A stretch of 42,212 nucleotides of DNA from Saccharothrix coeruleofusca (GTDB lineage: Bacteria > Actinomycetota > Actinomycetes > Mycobacteriales > Pseudonocardiaceae), in NCBI RefSeq assembly GCF_014648515.1, contig NZ_BMRG01000001.1, positions 334,061-376,272 on the forward strand. Reading direction: 5' to 3'. Under the pieces are notes generated by a model. That model did not search any database. It saw only the letters and a list, made by a program, of their open reading frames with translations, and was not told the origin of the DNA. The position numbers and the translations under genes are program-made. Positions 9,557 through 17,765 of the stretch are shown piece by piece (position 1 is the first letter of the stretch; each line of letters starts with the position of its first letter).

Positions 9557-11428
9557 TCAGGAACAGCCGCAGCCGCGCAGCGCGGCGGCCAGCTCGTCCA
9601 GCGCCCCGCGCACGCTGTCGGTCGACTTGTCGCTGATCGACATGAACGCGAACACCAGGAGCCTGCCGTCGACGTCCACCACCACGCCCGCCAGCGAGTT
9701 CACGCTGGTCAGGGTGCCGGTCTTGGCGCGAACCCAGCCGCGCCCCGCCGCGCCGCTCTGGCTGTACCGGGTGGCCAGGGTGCCGCTGCCGCCCGCCACC
9801 GGCAGCGCGGTCATCAGCGGGCGCAGCTTGGCGGTGCGCGGGTCGGCGGTGTCCGGCCCGGCAGCGGTGCTGAGCAGCGCGCCCAGCAGCTTGGCGGGCA
9901 CCCGGTTGTCCAGCGACAGGCCGCTGGCGTCGGCGGACTGCACGCCGGTCAGGTCGAACCCGTGCTCGGTGAGCACGTCGCGGACCGCCTTGGTGGCGCC
10001 CGCGAACGACGCCTCCTGGCCGCGGGCCACGGCCACCTCGCGGGCCATCGTCTCGGCCAGCACGTTGTCCGAGTTCTGCATCATCGTCTCGACCAGCCGG
10101 TCGACCGGCGGCGACTTGACCTCGCCGAGCACCTTGGCGTCGGCCTTGGCGGTGGTCCGCCCGGCGACCTGCGCGCCGAGCCGCTCGGCCAGCTCGCGGG
10201 CGGCGTCCTCGGCGGGGGTGCCGGTGCGCGGGGTGTCCAGCAGTTGCGGGTTGCCCCGGCCGCCGTCGAGGATCAGCGACGTGATCGGGGTGACGAAGCC
10301 GTTGGGCACGTCCATGGGGTCCACGCCGGGCGCGATGCCCTCACCGGTGTAGCGGCTGGTGTCGAACTGCACCCTGGTGACCGGTCCGGCCGCCTTGACC
10401 TGGGCGACCAGGTCGTCCAGCGTGGCCGCGCCGGGGTAGACGGTGGCCACGCCCTCGGGCAGCGAGGACAGCGTCGGGTCGCCGCCGCCGACCAGCACCA
10501 CGGTGCCGGGCTGGTCGCCCTGGACGACCTTGGTGGACAGCTGCTGCGTGTGGTCCAGCTCCAGCAGCGCCGCGGCGGCGGTGAGGGTCTTGATGGTGGA
10601 GGCGGGGGTCAGCGGCGTGGTCTCGCCCTGCTGCCACAGCGTGGTGCCCGCCACCGGGTCGACCACGACGCCGGTCAGCGTGCCGAGCGCGCCGTTGGCC
10701 GCCGGTCCGCTCAGCGCGGCGGTCACGCCGGGGGCGCTGGGCGGGGGACCGCCGCTGCCGACGGCGCGCAGCGCCCTGGTGACCTCGGCGGGCGGCGCGG
10801 GGGGCCGCGTGGTGGCGGTCGGGGTGCTGTCGAACCAGCCCAGCCGCACGCCCGCCAGTGACGCGCCCGCGACCAGCACGACGACCAGGGCCAGCGCGCC
10901 GATCAGCAGCGGACGCCTGCGGCGGCGGACGGGTTCGGCGGTGCCCTCGGGCTGCTGCTCGGGCTGCTGCTCGGCCTGCTCGGGGCGCGGCGCGGGAGCA
11001 GGAGCCGGAGCGGGGGCAGGGGCAGGAACCGGGGTCGGGGCGGGCGCGGGGGCCGGGACAGGAACCGGGGAGGGAGCAGGGGCCGGGACGGGCTGCTGCT
11101 CGGTCCGCTGCTGCTCGGTCCGCTGCTGCTCGGCGGGCTGCTCGGGCGAGGGGGCGGGCAGCTCCGTCCGGGGCGCGTCGACCTGCGGCGGCTGGAGCCG
11201 GTCCACGCGCAGCATCTCCGTCGAGGCCTGCTCCGGCTGGGACGACTCCGGCTGGGACGACTCCGGGCGGGGCGACTCCGGGCGGGGCGACTCCGGCCGC
11301 GGCTTGGGCGGCAGCGGGATGCGCATGGTGGGCGGCTCGGCCGGTCGCGAGCGCTGCACCTGCACCGTCGGCGGCTCGCGGTCCGCCTCGTCACCGTCCA
11401 CGGTTGGCCACGATGGCTCGTCGGGCAC
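9557..11428 (-). CDS. dacB: D-alanyl-D-alanine carboxypeptidase/endopeptidase (PBP4 type)
   Basis: The 623-aa protein has class C PBP motifs: S277-x-x-K in PASTIKTL, the SDN triad in MMQNSDNVLAE and a KTG box in VRAKTGTL. It should trim or cleave peptidoglycan stem peptides outside the membrane. A basic RRRRRP patch and hydrophobic segment (about residues 168-195) make it a type II anchored protein. The ~165-residue cytosolic N-terminus is unusually long and low-complexity, with ESPRP/ESSQP repeats, EQQRT repeats and a PAPA run. GTG at 11428 follows a GGAGG site. Confidence 0.92.
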   Translation of the reverse strand: MPDEPSWPTVDGDEADREPPTVQVQRSRPAEPPTMRIPLPPKPRPESPRPESPRPESSQPESSQPEQASTEMLRVDRLQPPQVDAPRTELPAPSPEQPAEQQRTEQQRTEQQPVPAPAPSPVPVPAPAPAPTPVPAPAPAPAPAPAPRPEQAEQQPEQQPEGTAEPVRRRRRPLLIGALALVVVLVAGASLAGVRLGWFDSTPTATTRPPAPPAEVTRALRAVGSGGPPPSAPGVTAALSGPAANGALGTLTGVVVDPVAGTTLWQQGETTPLTPASTIKTLTAAAALLELDHTQQLSTKVVQGDQPGTVVLVGGGDPTLSSLPEGVATVYPGAATLDDLVAQVKAAGPVTRVQFDTSRYTGEGIAPGVDPMDVPNGFVTPITSLILDGGRGNPQLLDTPRTGTPAEDAARELAERLGAQVAGRTTAKADAKVLGEVKSPPVDRLVETMMQNSDNVLAETMAREVAVARGQEASFAGATKAVRDVLTEHGFDLTGVQSADASGLSLDNRVPAKLLGALLSTAAGPDTADPRTAKLRPLMTALPVAGGSGTLATRYSQSGAAGRGWVRAKTGTLTSVNSLAGVVVDVDGRLLVFAFMSISDKSTDSVRGALDELAAALRGCGCS

Positions 11429-11490
11429 GCGGGGTCCTCCGGGGTCGACTACGGGCAATCTCACACCCCCAGGCGAGACCGCTGTGGGGG

Positions 11491-11518
11491 TTGACGAGAC
11501 GTCGTGGTCCACACTAGT
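11491..11518 (+). promoter_or_regulatory. Candidate ppa promoter
   Basis: TTGACG (11491-11496) and ACTAGT (11513-11518) are separated by 16 bases and lie 39 bases before the ppa start. They resemble -35 and -10 boxes for the housekeeping sigma factor. The region is shared with the divergent dacB gene. Confidence 0.4.
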
Positions 11519-11557
11519 GGCCACACCGCACAGCGAAGACGAGCGAGGACCAGCGCA

Positions 11558-12061
11558 GTGGAGTTCGACGTCACCATCGAGATCCCCAAGGGGGTCCGCA
11601 ACAAGTACGAGATGGACCACAAGACCGGGCGCATCCGGCTGGACCGCACCCTGTTCACGGCCACTCAGTACCCGGCGGACTACGGGTTCGTCGACGACAC
11701 GCTGGGAGAGGACGGCGACCCGCTGGACGCCCTCGTCCTGGTGCAGGAGCCGACCTTCCCCGGCTGCCTGATCCGCGCCCGCGCCATCGGCATGTTCCGG
11801 ATGACCGACGAGAAGGGCGGCGATGACAAGCTGCTCTGCGTGCCCGCGGACGACCCGCGCAGCGAGCACCTGCGCGACATCCACCACCTCAGCGAGTTCT
11901 ACCGGCTGGAGATCCAGCACTTCTTCGAGGTCTACAAGGACTTGGAGCCGGGCAAGAGCGTCGAGGGCGCGACCTGGGTCGGCCGCACCGAGGCCGAGGC
12001 CGAGATCGTCCGGTCCTACCAGCGCCTGAAGGACGCCGTGGCGCGCGGCGAGGAGCACTGA
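11558..12061 (+). CDS. ppa: Inorganic pyrophosphatase
   Basis: The 167-aa soluble family I pyrophosphatase has [22 protein letters not shown] and the signature [15 protein letters not shown], whose aspartates bind catalytic metals. It hydrolyses PPi to phosphate and drives biosynthetic reactions forward. GTG at 11558 gives the canonical [13 protein letters not shown]-terminus. The gene is divergent from dacB, and a very strong hairpin follows its stop. The window also encodes a membrane pyrophosphatase near its right end. Confidence 0.97.
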   Translation: MEFDVTIEIPKGVRNKYEMDHKTGRIRLDRTLFTATQYPADYGFVDDTLGEDGDPLDALVLVQEPTFPGCLIRARAIGMFRMTDEKGGDDKLLCVPADDPRSEHLRDIHHLSEFYRLEIQHFFEVYKDLEPGKSVEGATWVGRTEAEAEIVRSYQRLKDAVARGEEH

Positions 12062-12075
12062 GCCCGGAGAACCGG

Positions 12076-12130
12076 GTCGAACGCGGAGAGGCCCACCCCC
12101 TGGCAGGGGGTGGGCCTCTCCGCGTTCGAC
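12076..12130. terminator. 25-bp perfect inverted repeat, bidirectional terminator
   Basis: Positions 12076-12100 and 12106-12130 are perfectly complementary over 25 bp, with a TGGCA loop. It starts 15 bases after the ppa stop and ends 8 bases before the stop of the convergent exporter gene, so it can serve both transcripts. Confidence 0.85.
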
Positions 12131-12137
12131 CGGCGGG

Positions 12138-13796
12138 TCAGTGCACGGCGACGGGAGGCGCCGCGGCCTCCTCCTCGTCGCGCACCCGCTCCAGGTTGGA
12201 GCGGGTGGACAGCGGGACCTCGCGCAGGAACCACACGATCGCGAACCCGACGGCGGTCACCACGCCGCCGACCACGAACACCGTGCCGATCGCCTCGGAG
12301 AAGCCCTCCAGGAACGGCCGGGCCAGCACCGGGTCCAGCGTGGTGAGGAACTCGGTGTTGTCCAGGCTCATCCCCGAGCCGCCGCTCTGCAGGGACGCGG
12401 CGAACTCGCGGTTCTCCGGGCGGGCCAGCGCGGCCTGGAACTCCGGGCGGCCGAACGCCTCGCGCAGCGCCTCGGCGATCTTGGTGGTGACCGTGCTGAA
12501 CAGGATGGACAGGAACACCGCGGTGCCGACCGTGCCGCCGATCTGGCGGAAGAAGGTGGCCGACGAGGTGGCCACGCCCATGTCCCTGGGCTCGGCGGCG
12601 TTCTGGATCGCGATCAGCAGGGTCTGCATGCACAGGCCGAGGCCGATGCCCATGCTGAACATCAGCACCAGCGGCTGCCACACCGGCGTGTCCACGCCGA
12701 CCCGGCTGAACACGAACAGCGTCACGGTCAGCACCGCGAAGCCGATCACCGGGAAGATCTTGTAGCGCCCGGTCACCGCGGTGATCCTGCCGCTGATGTT
12801 CGCCGCGGACATGATGCCCAGCGTCATCGGCAGCATCATCAGGCCCGCGTCGGTGGCCGAGTAGCCCTTGACGATCTGCAGGTAGAGCGGGATGGACACC
12901 ATGCCGCCGAACATGCCCGCGCCGAGCACGAAGTTGATCGTGTTGCCCATCGAGAAGGTCTGCTTGCGGAACAGCCGCAGCGGCAGCAGCGCCTCGTCGC
13001 CCATCCGCCGCTCGGCGAGCACGAAGCCGATCAGGCCCAGCACGCCGACGACGTACATGGCCACGGCGGTGGTCGAGGCCCAGCCCCACTCGCGGCCCTG
13101 CTCGGCCACGACCAGCAGCGGCACCAGGCCGACGGCCAGCATCAGCGCGCCGAGGTAGTCCACGCGGTGGTCGACCCGCTTGTGCGGGACGTTGAGCACC
13201 TTGGCCACGACGGCCAGCGCCACCAGCGCGATCGGCACGTTGATCAGGAACACCCAGCGCCAGCCCGCGGTGCCCAGGAACGTCTCCATGCCCGCGAACA
13301 GGCCGCCGACGACCGGGCCCGCGACGCTGGAGGTGCCGAAGACGATCATGAAGTAGGCGGCGTAGCGGCTGCGCTCCCTCGGCGAGGTGATGTCCGCGAG
13401 GATGGCGAAGGCCAGCGACATCAGGCCGCCCGCGCCCAGGCCCTGCACCGCGCGGAACGCGGCCAGCTCGTACATCGAGTTCGCGATGCCGCACAGCAGC
13501 GAGCCGACCAGGAACAGCGAGATCGCGGTCAGGTACAGCGGCTTGCGACCGTAGATGTCCGACAGCTTGCCGTACAGCGGGGTCGAGATGGTCGCCGTGA
13601 TCAGGTAGGCGGTGGTGGCCCACGCCTGCACGGTCTGGCCGTTGAGCTCGTCGGCGATCGTCTTCATGGCGGTCGCGACGATCATCTGGTCCAGCGCCGC
13701 GAGGAACATGCCCATCAGCAGTCCTGACAAGATGGTCAGGATCTGCCGGTGGGTGAGCAGCGCCGCGCCGGGTGGCGTGGTGGCTGTTTCCGACAT
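12138..13796 (-). CDS. MFS multidrug exporter, DHA2 (14-TMS) family
   Basis: The 552-aa protein is a drug:proton antiporter-type permease. It has MFLAALDQMIVATAMKTIADEL in TM1, the loop 2-3 motif GKLSDIYGRKP and antiporter motif C-like FGTSSVAGPVVGGLF in TM5, with about 14 hydrophobic segments. Its substrate cannot be read from sequence. ATG at 13796 overlaps the stop of the upstream marR-type gene as ATGA, so the two are co-transcribed, and the regulator probably controls the exporter in response to a toxic compound. Confidence 0.9.
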   Translation of the reverse strand: MSETATTPPGAALLTHRQILTILSGLLMGMFLAALDQMIVATAMKTIADELNGQTVQAWATTAYLITATISTPLYGKLSDIYGRKPLYLTAISLFLVGSLLCGIANSMYELAAFRAVQGLGAGGLMSLAFAILADITSPRERSRYAAYFMIVFGTSSVAGPVVGGLFAGMETFLGTAGWRWVFLINVPIALVALAVVAKVLNVPHKRVDHRVDYLGALMLAVGLVPLLVVAEQGREWGWASTTAVAMYVVGVLGLIGFVLAERRMGDEALLPLRLFRKQTFSMGNTINFVLGAGMFGGMVSIPLYLQIVKGYSATDAGLMMLPMTLGIMSAANISGRITAVTGRYKIFPVIGFAVLTVTLFVFSRVGVDTPVWQPLVLMFSMGIGLGLCMQTLLIAIQNAAEPRDMGVATSSATFFRQIGGTVGTAVFLSILFSTVTTKIAEALREAFGRPEFQAALARPENREFAASLQSGGSGMSLDNTEFLTTLDPVLARPFLEGFSEAIGTVFVVGGVVTAVGFAIVWFLREVPLSTRSNLERVRDEEEAAAPPVAVH

Positions 13797-14314
13797 CAGT
13801 TGTTCTCCCCTTCTGGGCGCGGTCGTGATCCGCGCTCAGGGATGAAGTTCGGGAGCGCCCGCTCGTAGTCGCCCACGAAGCGCTCGAAGTAAGTGGCGAA
13901 CTCGGCCCACTCCGGTGTGGACCAGTCCGCGAACAGGCGCGCGATCGCCGCGTTGCGCCCGCGCCGCCGCTCGTCGAGGAACGCGACCCCGGCCTCGGTC
14001 ACCACGAGCACGCTCGCGCGCCCGTCCGCGGGGTCGGCCCTGCGCTCGACCAGGCCCTCCTTGACCAGGTCCGCGACCTGGCGGCTGACCGTGGAGGGGT
14101 CGGAGAAGACCGCCTCGGCCAGCGCGCTGGATCGCGACGGCCCCTGGTAGTGCAGGGTCGCCAGCAGGATGAACGAAGCCTTGTCGATGCCCGCCTTGCT
14201 CATCTGGGAGTGCAGGCACGCCTGCAGCCTGTTCAGCCGCGCCAGCGCGTGACCGACGCGGTCGGCCAGCGCCTCCTCGGACGCGGGCGCTCCGTCGTCG
14301 GGCTCGGTCGTCAT
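13796..14314 (-). CDS. MarR-family transcriptional regulator
   Basis: The 172-aa protein has a central winged helix: LATLHYQGPSRSSALAEAVFSDPSTVSRQVADLVKEG-type recognition helix and a wing VERRADPADGRASVLVVT, flanked by helices for dimerisation. It should repress its own gene and the exporter downstream until a ligand is bound. The ATG at 14314 has GGAG seven bases upstream, better than any upstream start. The intergenic region contains a perfect CAACTAGTTG palindrome that may be its operator. Confidence 0.9.
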   Translation of the reverse strand: MTTEPDDGAPASEEALADRVGHALARLNRLQACLHSQMSKAGIDKASFILLATLHYQGPSRSSALAEAVFSDPSTVSRQVADLVKEGLVERRADPADGRASVLVVTEAGVAFLDERRRGRNAAIARLFADWSTPEWAEFATYFERFVGDYERALPNFIPERGSRPRPEGENN

Positions 14315-14326
14315 CGGGCACTCCGT

Positions 14327-14362
14327 TGCTTGCATCATCCAACTAGTTGCTGAGTACAAGCA
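14327..14362. promoter_or_regulatory. Candidate MarR operator
   Basis: A perfect palindrome CAACTAGTTG lies at 14340-14349, flanked by inverted TGCTTG (14327-14332) and CAAGCA (14357-14362). It sits 26-35 bases before the marR start codon, where autorepression would act. Binding is inferred from symmetry and position only. Confidence 0.45.
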
Positions 14363-14415
14363 TGCACTTTCGGAGGATTCTTCGCAACTGAGATGACCGG
14401 CGTCTCACCTCTACT

Positions 14416-14432
14416 GGTTACCCAGCGGTAAC
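14416..14432. promoter_or_regulatory. Inverted repeat before thioesterase-like gene
   Basis: GTTACC (14417-14422) and GGTAAC (14427-14432) are separated by CAGC and end eight bases before the ATG at 14441. The TTAC/GTAA symmetry is like operators of TetR-type lipid regulators in actinobacteria, but no such regulator is in the window. Confidence 0.35.
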
Positions 14433-14440
14433 ATCCGGCC

Positions 14441-14887
14441 ATGGACACCTCGTCGCTAGCCGCCGCCATGAAGCAAGCCGTGCCGTGGGTGCGCACCAAC
14501 GGCATCGAGTTCGTCGAGGTCGCGCCCGGTCGGGTGGTCACCGCGCTGCCCGACCGCGAGGACCTGCGCAACCACGTCGGCGGCCCGCACGCCGCGATGA
14601 TGTTCGGCGTCGCCGAGACCGCCTCCGGCGCGGTGGTGATGGCCGCCTTCGCCGAGCACCTGGGCAAGGCCACCCCGCTGGTGGTGAGCTCGCGGATCGA
14701 CTACCGGAAGCTGGCACTGGGCGCGCTGCGCGCCGAAGCCGTCCTGGACCGCCCGGCGGTCGACGTGGTGGCCGAACTGGAGTCGGGCACGCGGCCGGAG
14801 TTCCCGGTGCGGGTGACCATCACCAACGCCGAGGGCGTCACCACCGGCGAGATGACGGTGGTGTGGACGCTGCGCCCCAACCGCTGA
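14441..14887 (+). CDS. Hot-dog fold thioesterase-like protein (DUF4442/PaaI type)
   Basis: The 148-aa protein has the single-domain hot-dog pattern of actinobacterial DUF4442 or PaaI-like proteins: NHVGGPHAAMMFGVAETASGAVVMAAF followed by a beta-rich half with SSRIDYRKLALGALRAEA. Such proteins are usually cytosolic acyl-CoA thioesterases. No clear catalytic Asp/Glu can be assigned, so activity is not certain. A small inverted repeat lies just upstream. It is monocistronic or weakly linked to the lipoprotein gene 41 bases downstream. Confidence 0.75.
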   Translation: MDTSSLAAAMKQAVPWVRTNGIEFVEVAPGRVVTALPDREDLRNHVGGPHAAMMFGVAETASGAVVMAAFAEHLGKATPLVVSSRIDYRKLALGALRAEAVLDRPAVDVVAELESGTRPEFPVRVTITNAEGVTTGEMTVVWTLRPNR

Positions 14888-14928
14888 GGCGGGTAACGCG
14901 CGGGCGGTGGCCGTGCGATGCCCGGTAC

Positions 14929-15648
14929 ATGAACGCCACCGGTTCGGCCCGAGGATTAGCTCCACTCCTGGCGATTCCGGTTCTGCTGCTGACCAGTTGC
15001 GGAACCGGTCCGTCCACGAACGACAGTGCCGCCCTGTCGATCGCCCCCAGCACCACCACTTCCACCACCACGACGACCACGACGACCACGACCACCCCGC
15101 CTCCGGTCCAGGTCGCCGACGTCGTGGACGCCCGCACGATCGTCGTCACCGGCGGCGCCACCGTCCAGCTCGCCGGCCTCGCCCAGCCCGGCGCGTGCTG
15201 GGGGCAGTCCGCCACCGGTGCCGTCAAGAACTCCTTGGCGGGCAAGTACTTGCGCGTCAACGGCGGCACCGTGCTGCTGCCGGACGGCACCGACCTGGCG
15301 GTGTTCCTCGTCGGCCAGGGCCTGGCGCGGGCCGAGCAGGCGGCAGGCGCCGTGCTGAGCGCCGCACAGGCGACCGCGCAGCAGGCCAAGCTGGGCCTGT
15401 GGGGAGCGCCGTGCGACGGCGCGGACACCGTCGCGCCCCCGCCGCCCCCACCGCCCGCGCCCAAGCCCGCGCCGGTCCCAGCCCCCGAGCCCGCGCCCAA
15501 GCCCGCACCGCAGCCCGAGCCCGCCCCGGAGGTCTACTACCGCAACTGCGACGCGGCCCGCGCCGCGGGCGCCGCGCCGCTGCACCGCGGCGAGCCCGGC
15601 TACCGCGCCCCCCTCGACCGCGACAACGACGGCGTGGCCTGCGAGTAG
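14929..15648 (+). CDS. Lipoprotein with SNase-like and Excalibur domains
   Basis: The 239-aa protein has a lipobox LTSC with Cys24, a Thr-rich linker (about 42-56), a staphylococcal-nuclease-like fold (about 60-162, with VADVVDARTIVV and a closing KLGLWGAPC), a Pro/Ala-rich linker (169-200) and a C-terminal Excalibur calcium-binding domain (YYRNCDAARAAG...DRDNDGVACE). The usual nuclease residues are missing: the RLxGIDxPE region reads QLAGLAQPGA and the DxYGR region reads LLPDGT. It is probably a surface calcium-binding protein, not an active nuclease. ATG at 14929. Confidence 0.8.
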   Translation: MNATGSARGLAPLLAIPVLLLTSCGTGPSTNDSAALSIAPSTTTSTTTTTTTTTTTPPPVQVADVVDARTIVVTGGATVQLAGLAQPGACWGQSATGAVKNSLAGKYLRVNGGTVLLPDGTDLAVFLVGQGLARAEQAAGAVLSAAQATAQQAKLGLWGAPCDGADTVAPPPPPPPAPKPAPVPAPEPAPKPAPQPEPAPEVYYRNCDAARAAGAAPLHRGEPGYRAPLDRDNDGVACE

Positions 15649-15665
15649 CTGGTAGAACCAGCCGG

Positions 15666-16616
15666 GTGAAGGTGGACCGCGTCGAAGTCGAGTACGACCC
15701 CGGCAGCGTCGTGGCGGCGGCGCTGGAAGCGGAAACGTCCGGCTGCGACGGGTTCTGGGTCGCGGAGACCCGGCACGACCCGTTCCTCGCGCTCGGGCAG
15801 GTCGCCGGGCGGGTGCGGCGGGTCGAGCTGGGCACCGCGATCGCGGTCGCCTTCGCCCGCAACCCGATGAGCACCGCCGTGCTGGCCAACGACCTGCAGC
15901 TGATCACCGGCGGCCGGTTCCACCTCGGCCTCGGCTCGCAGGTCGAACCGCACATCACCAAGCGGTTCGGCATGACCTGGTCCAGGCCCGCGGCCAGGAT
16001 GCGCGAGTTCGTGCTGGCCATCCGGGAGATCTGGCGGGCCTGGGAGACCGGCGACCGGCCGCGCTTCCGCGGCGAGTTCTACACGCACACGCTGATGACG
16101 CCGTTCTTCGACCCAGGCCCCAACCCGCACGGCAACCCCCGCGTGTGGCTGGCGGGCGTCGGCGAGCGGATGACCGAGGTGGCGGGCGAGGTGGCCGACG
16201 GGTTCCTGTGCCACGACTTCACCACCGAGCGCTACCTGCGCGAGGTCACCCTGCCCGCGCTGGCGCGGGGCCGCGCCAAGGCCGGGAAGCCGCTGGCGGG
16301 CCTGGAGATCAGCGGCCCTTCGCTGGTGGTGACCGACGACGAGTCGGCCGCGGCGGTGCGGCGGCGGATCGCGTTCTACGGCTCCACCCCGGCCTACCGC
16401 AAGGTGCTGGACCTGCACGGATGGGGCGAGCTGCACGAGGAGCTGCACCGGCTCTCGCGCAGGCAGCGGTGGGACGAGATGAGCGCGCTGGTCGACGACG
16501 AGGTGCTGCGCGCGTTCGCCGTGGTCGGCACGCCCGCCGAGGCCGCGGCGGCGCTGCGCGACCGCTACGGCGACGTGGTCACCCGCGTGGCGGCCCCGGT
16601 CCTCATGACGGCGTGA
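15666..16616 (+). CDS. F420-dependent LLM-class oxidoreductase
   Basis: The 316-aa protein is a luciferase-like monooxygenase-fold enzyme. Visible features are GCDGFWVAETRHDPFLALGQVA, RRVELGTAIAVAFARNPMSTAVLANDLQ, GGRFHLGLGSQVEPHITKRFGM and WLAGVGERMTEVAGEVADG, as in the actinobacterial F420 family that includes TIGR03617 members. It likely moves hydride to or from coenzyme F420 on an unknown small substrate. GTG at 15666 lies 17 bases after the lipoprotein stop. It is the last rightward gene before the integrated element. Confidence 0.88.
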   Translation: MKVDRVEVEYDPGSVVAAALEAETSGCDGFWVAETRHDPFLALGQVAGRVRRVELGTAIAVAFARNPMSTAVLANDLQLITGGRFHLGLGSQVEPHITKRFGMTWSRPAARMREFVLAIREIWRAWETGDRPRFRGEFYTHTLMTPFFDPGPNPHGNPRVWLAGVGERMTEVAGEVADGFLCHDFTTERYLREVTLPALARGRAKAGKPLAGLEISGPSLVVTDDESAAAVRRRIAFYGSTPAYRKVLDLHGWGELHEELHRLSRRQRWDEMSALVDDEVLRAFAVVGTPAEAAAALRDRYGDVVTRVAAPVLMTA

Positions 16617-16839
16617 GCCGGTGCGGGCGGCTCGGCGTGCTGCGCACGCCGTGGTGGAACAGCGCCAGTTCGACCGGCGGCTCGCACCGCCTCGACCACC
16701 GCCGCCTGCCGCCCCGCAGGACGAGCAGGACCAGCGGCAACGCCAGCACGGTCAGCACGACCATCCCGATCACCGCCACCACCTCCACGAACGCAACGAC
16801 AGGATGAGGCCACCCTGATGCCGCATGCGCGAACGTCAC
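16603..16839 (-). CDS. Small single-pass membrane protein
   Basis: The 78-aa reading frame has a strong hydrophobic segment (VVAFVEVVAVIGMVVLTVLALPLVLLVL, about residues 14-40) followed by a basic RGGRRRWSRR stop-transfer patch. Its end overlaps the convergent oxidoreductase gene by 14 bases. GTG at 16839 is chosen as the first start after the tRNA terminator region; no clear ribosome binding site is seen. I do not recognise a family. Codon pattern and membrane topology support a gene, but not firmly. Confidence 0.5.
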   Translation of the reverse strand: MTFAHAASGWPHPVVAFVEVVAVIGMVVLTVLALPLVLLVLRGGRRRWSRRCEPPVELALFHHGVRSTPSRPHRLTPS

Positions 16840-16878
16840 TCTAATGGAGTAGTCAACGGTCCCGGAACGCGGAAACGA

Positions 16879-16913
16879 CTCGGGTCCGACGCGCGTGGCA
16901 CGCCGGACCCGAG
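16879..16913 (-). terminator. Original terminator of tRNA-Thr, now stranded at attL
   Basis: CTCGGGTCCG (16879-16888) and CGGACCCGAG (16904-16913) form a perfect 10-bp stem directly after the tRNA 3' remnant. Read leftward from a tRNA gene it would be its terminator. Integration separated it from the intact tRNA, which now lies 12.8 kb away. Confidence 0.7.
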
Positions 16914-16968
16914 TGCATCTCACCTGAGCCGCCTGTCGGAATCGAACCGACGACCTGTTCATTACGAG
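16914..16968. other. attL: 55-bp direct repeat containing the tRNA-Thr 3' end
   Basis: Positions 16914-16968 are identical to 29744-29798. The repeat covers the tRNA from the anticodon loop to the discriminator base (42 bases), plus 13 bases beyond. At 16969 the sequence diverges from the tRNA anticodon stem, so this copy is a remnant, not a functional tRNA. Confidence 0.95.
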
Positions 16969-17066
16969 GGAATCTCACCTCTAATGCAGACAGGACCAAC
17001 CGCCTGTCTTTCTCGCACGTCCGGTCCGCCAACGTCCACCGATGTCCGCCCGTGCTCACCTCGGTT

Positions 17067-17087
17067 GTCACGCAGTTGGTCACGCAG
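17067..17087. repeat. Left arm-type repeat (candidate integrase arm site)
   Basis: GTCACGCAG-TTG-GTCACGCAG, a 9-bp direct repeat with a 3-base spacer, lies 99 bases inside attL. The same 21 bases occur just inside attR at 29667-29687. Placement within both ends suggests binding sites for the integrase arm-binding domain or Xis. Confidence 0.6.
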
Positions 17088-17219
17088 GAGCGTCCACGAG
17101 GACACCAACCCGCTCACAGCCGACGTGACGATTCCCTCGCAGACAAGATCACGTCTCGTGACGCTAGCGCCCTGGCCGCATCCGTCACCGCGCTGGCACT
17201 GTGCCGTACCTAGACCGCC

Positions 17220-17765
17220 TTACCGGGTGGTTTGCACCTCGCGATCTAGCTCAGGGTGCATACGGGCGTCTACCTCGAACAGCGCGCCTGACCACCTGTC
17301 GGCCACGTCTTCTGTTCGGATGTACCTAGCACCCACAGACCTATAGTAATCTTGCAACCGTTTATTTGTTCGCCAGACGTCCCACCTGACGTACTCAAAT
17401 CCACGCTTAGCGGCAAAGTCACTAGCCCAGGTGATTGCAAGCTTCCCTAGACCACTTCCGCTTCGACTGCGACTTGTAGCCATCTTGCCAAGATAGAGTG
17501 CCCTGTCGGCCAGTTCCGAAGGGGTCCAGAAATCCGGGTCACCCTCGCTCGTTAGAGTCAAGGTCGCAATCGGTTCGTCACCGTCGTTCAACAGCCAGGT
17601 TTCTTGCCTAGATATCGAGTTTCTAACCCTGGTGTCAAACGAACGCCCGGTATTCCATTGATCACTGCCAAGCTCACGCAACCAGTCGATACGCTGCTTA
17701 AGCAGCCGCATCACAGTGTCGAAATCTTCCGCACGGGCCATAGACATCACGTACGGTTTTGTCAT
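17220..17765 (-). CDS. GNAT-family N-acetyltransferase
   Basis: The 181-aa protein has a GNAT acetyl-CoA fold: ALYLGKMATSRSRSGSGLGKLAITWASDFAAKRGFEYVRWDVW gives the beta4, pyrophosphate-binding loop (SRSGSGLGK, a R/Q-x-x-G-x-G/A variant) and helix 3. LQDYYRSVGARYI is the conserved C-terminal part. The acetyl acceptor is unknown. It overlaps the upstream GntR gene by four bases, a pairing seen in other AICEs. DNA here is clearly AT-richer than the flanks: 17341-17400 is only 43% G+C. ATG at 17765. Confidence 0.82.
   Translation of the reverse strand: MTKPYVMSMARAEDFDTVMRLLKQRIDWLRELGSDQWNTGRSFDTRVRNSISRQETWLLNDGDEPIATLTLTSEGDPDFWTPSELADRALYLGKMATSRSRSGSGLGKLAITWASDFAAKRGFEYVRWDVWRTNKRLQDYYRSVGARYIRTEDVADRWSGALFEVDARMHPELDREVQTTR

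Noticed and set aside
7493-10861. A 1122-codon open frame on the plus strand
   Set aside because: It is antisense to hpt, tilS, the metalloprotease and dacB. Long antisense frames are expected in high-G+C DNA, and its composition is His/Gln/Arg/Gly noise.
16914-16968. A second tRNA-Thr gene
   Set aside because: Only the 3' half from the anticodon loop is present; the upstream sequence at 16969 onward does not form the 5' half.
17067-17087. CRISPR repeat
   Set aside because: There are only two copies 12.6 kb apart with no spacers and no cas genes.
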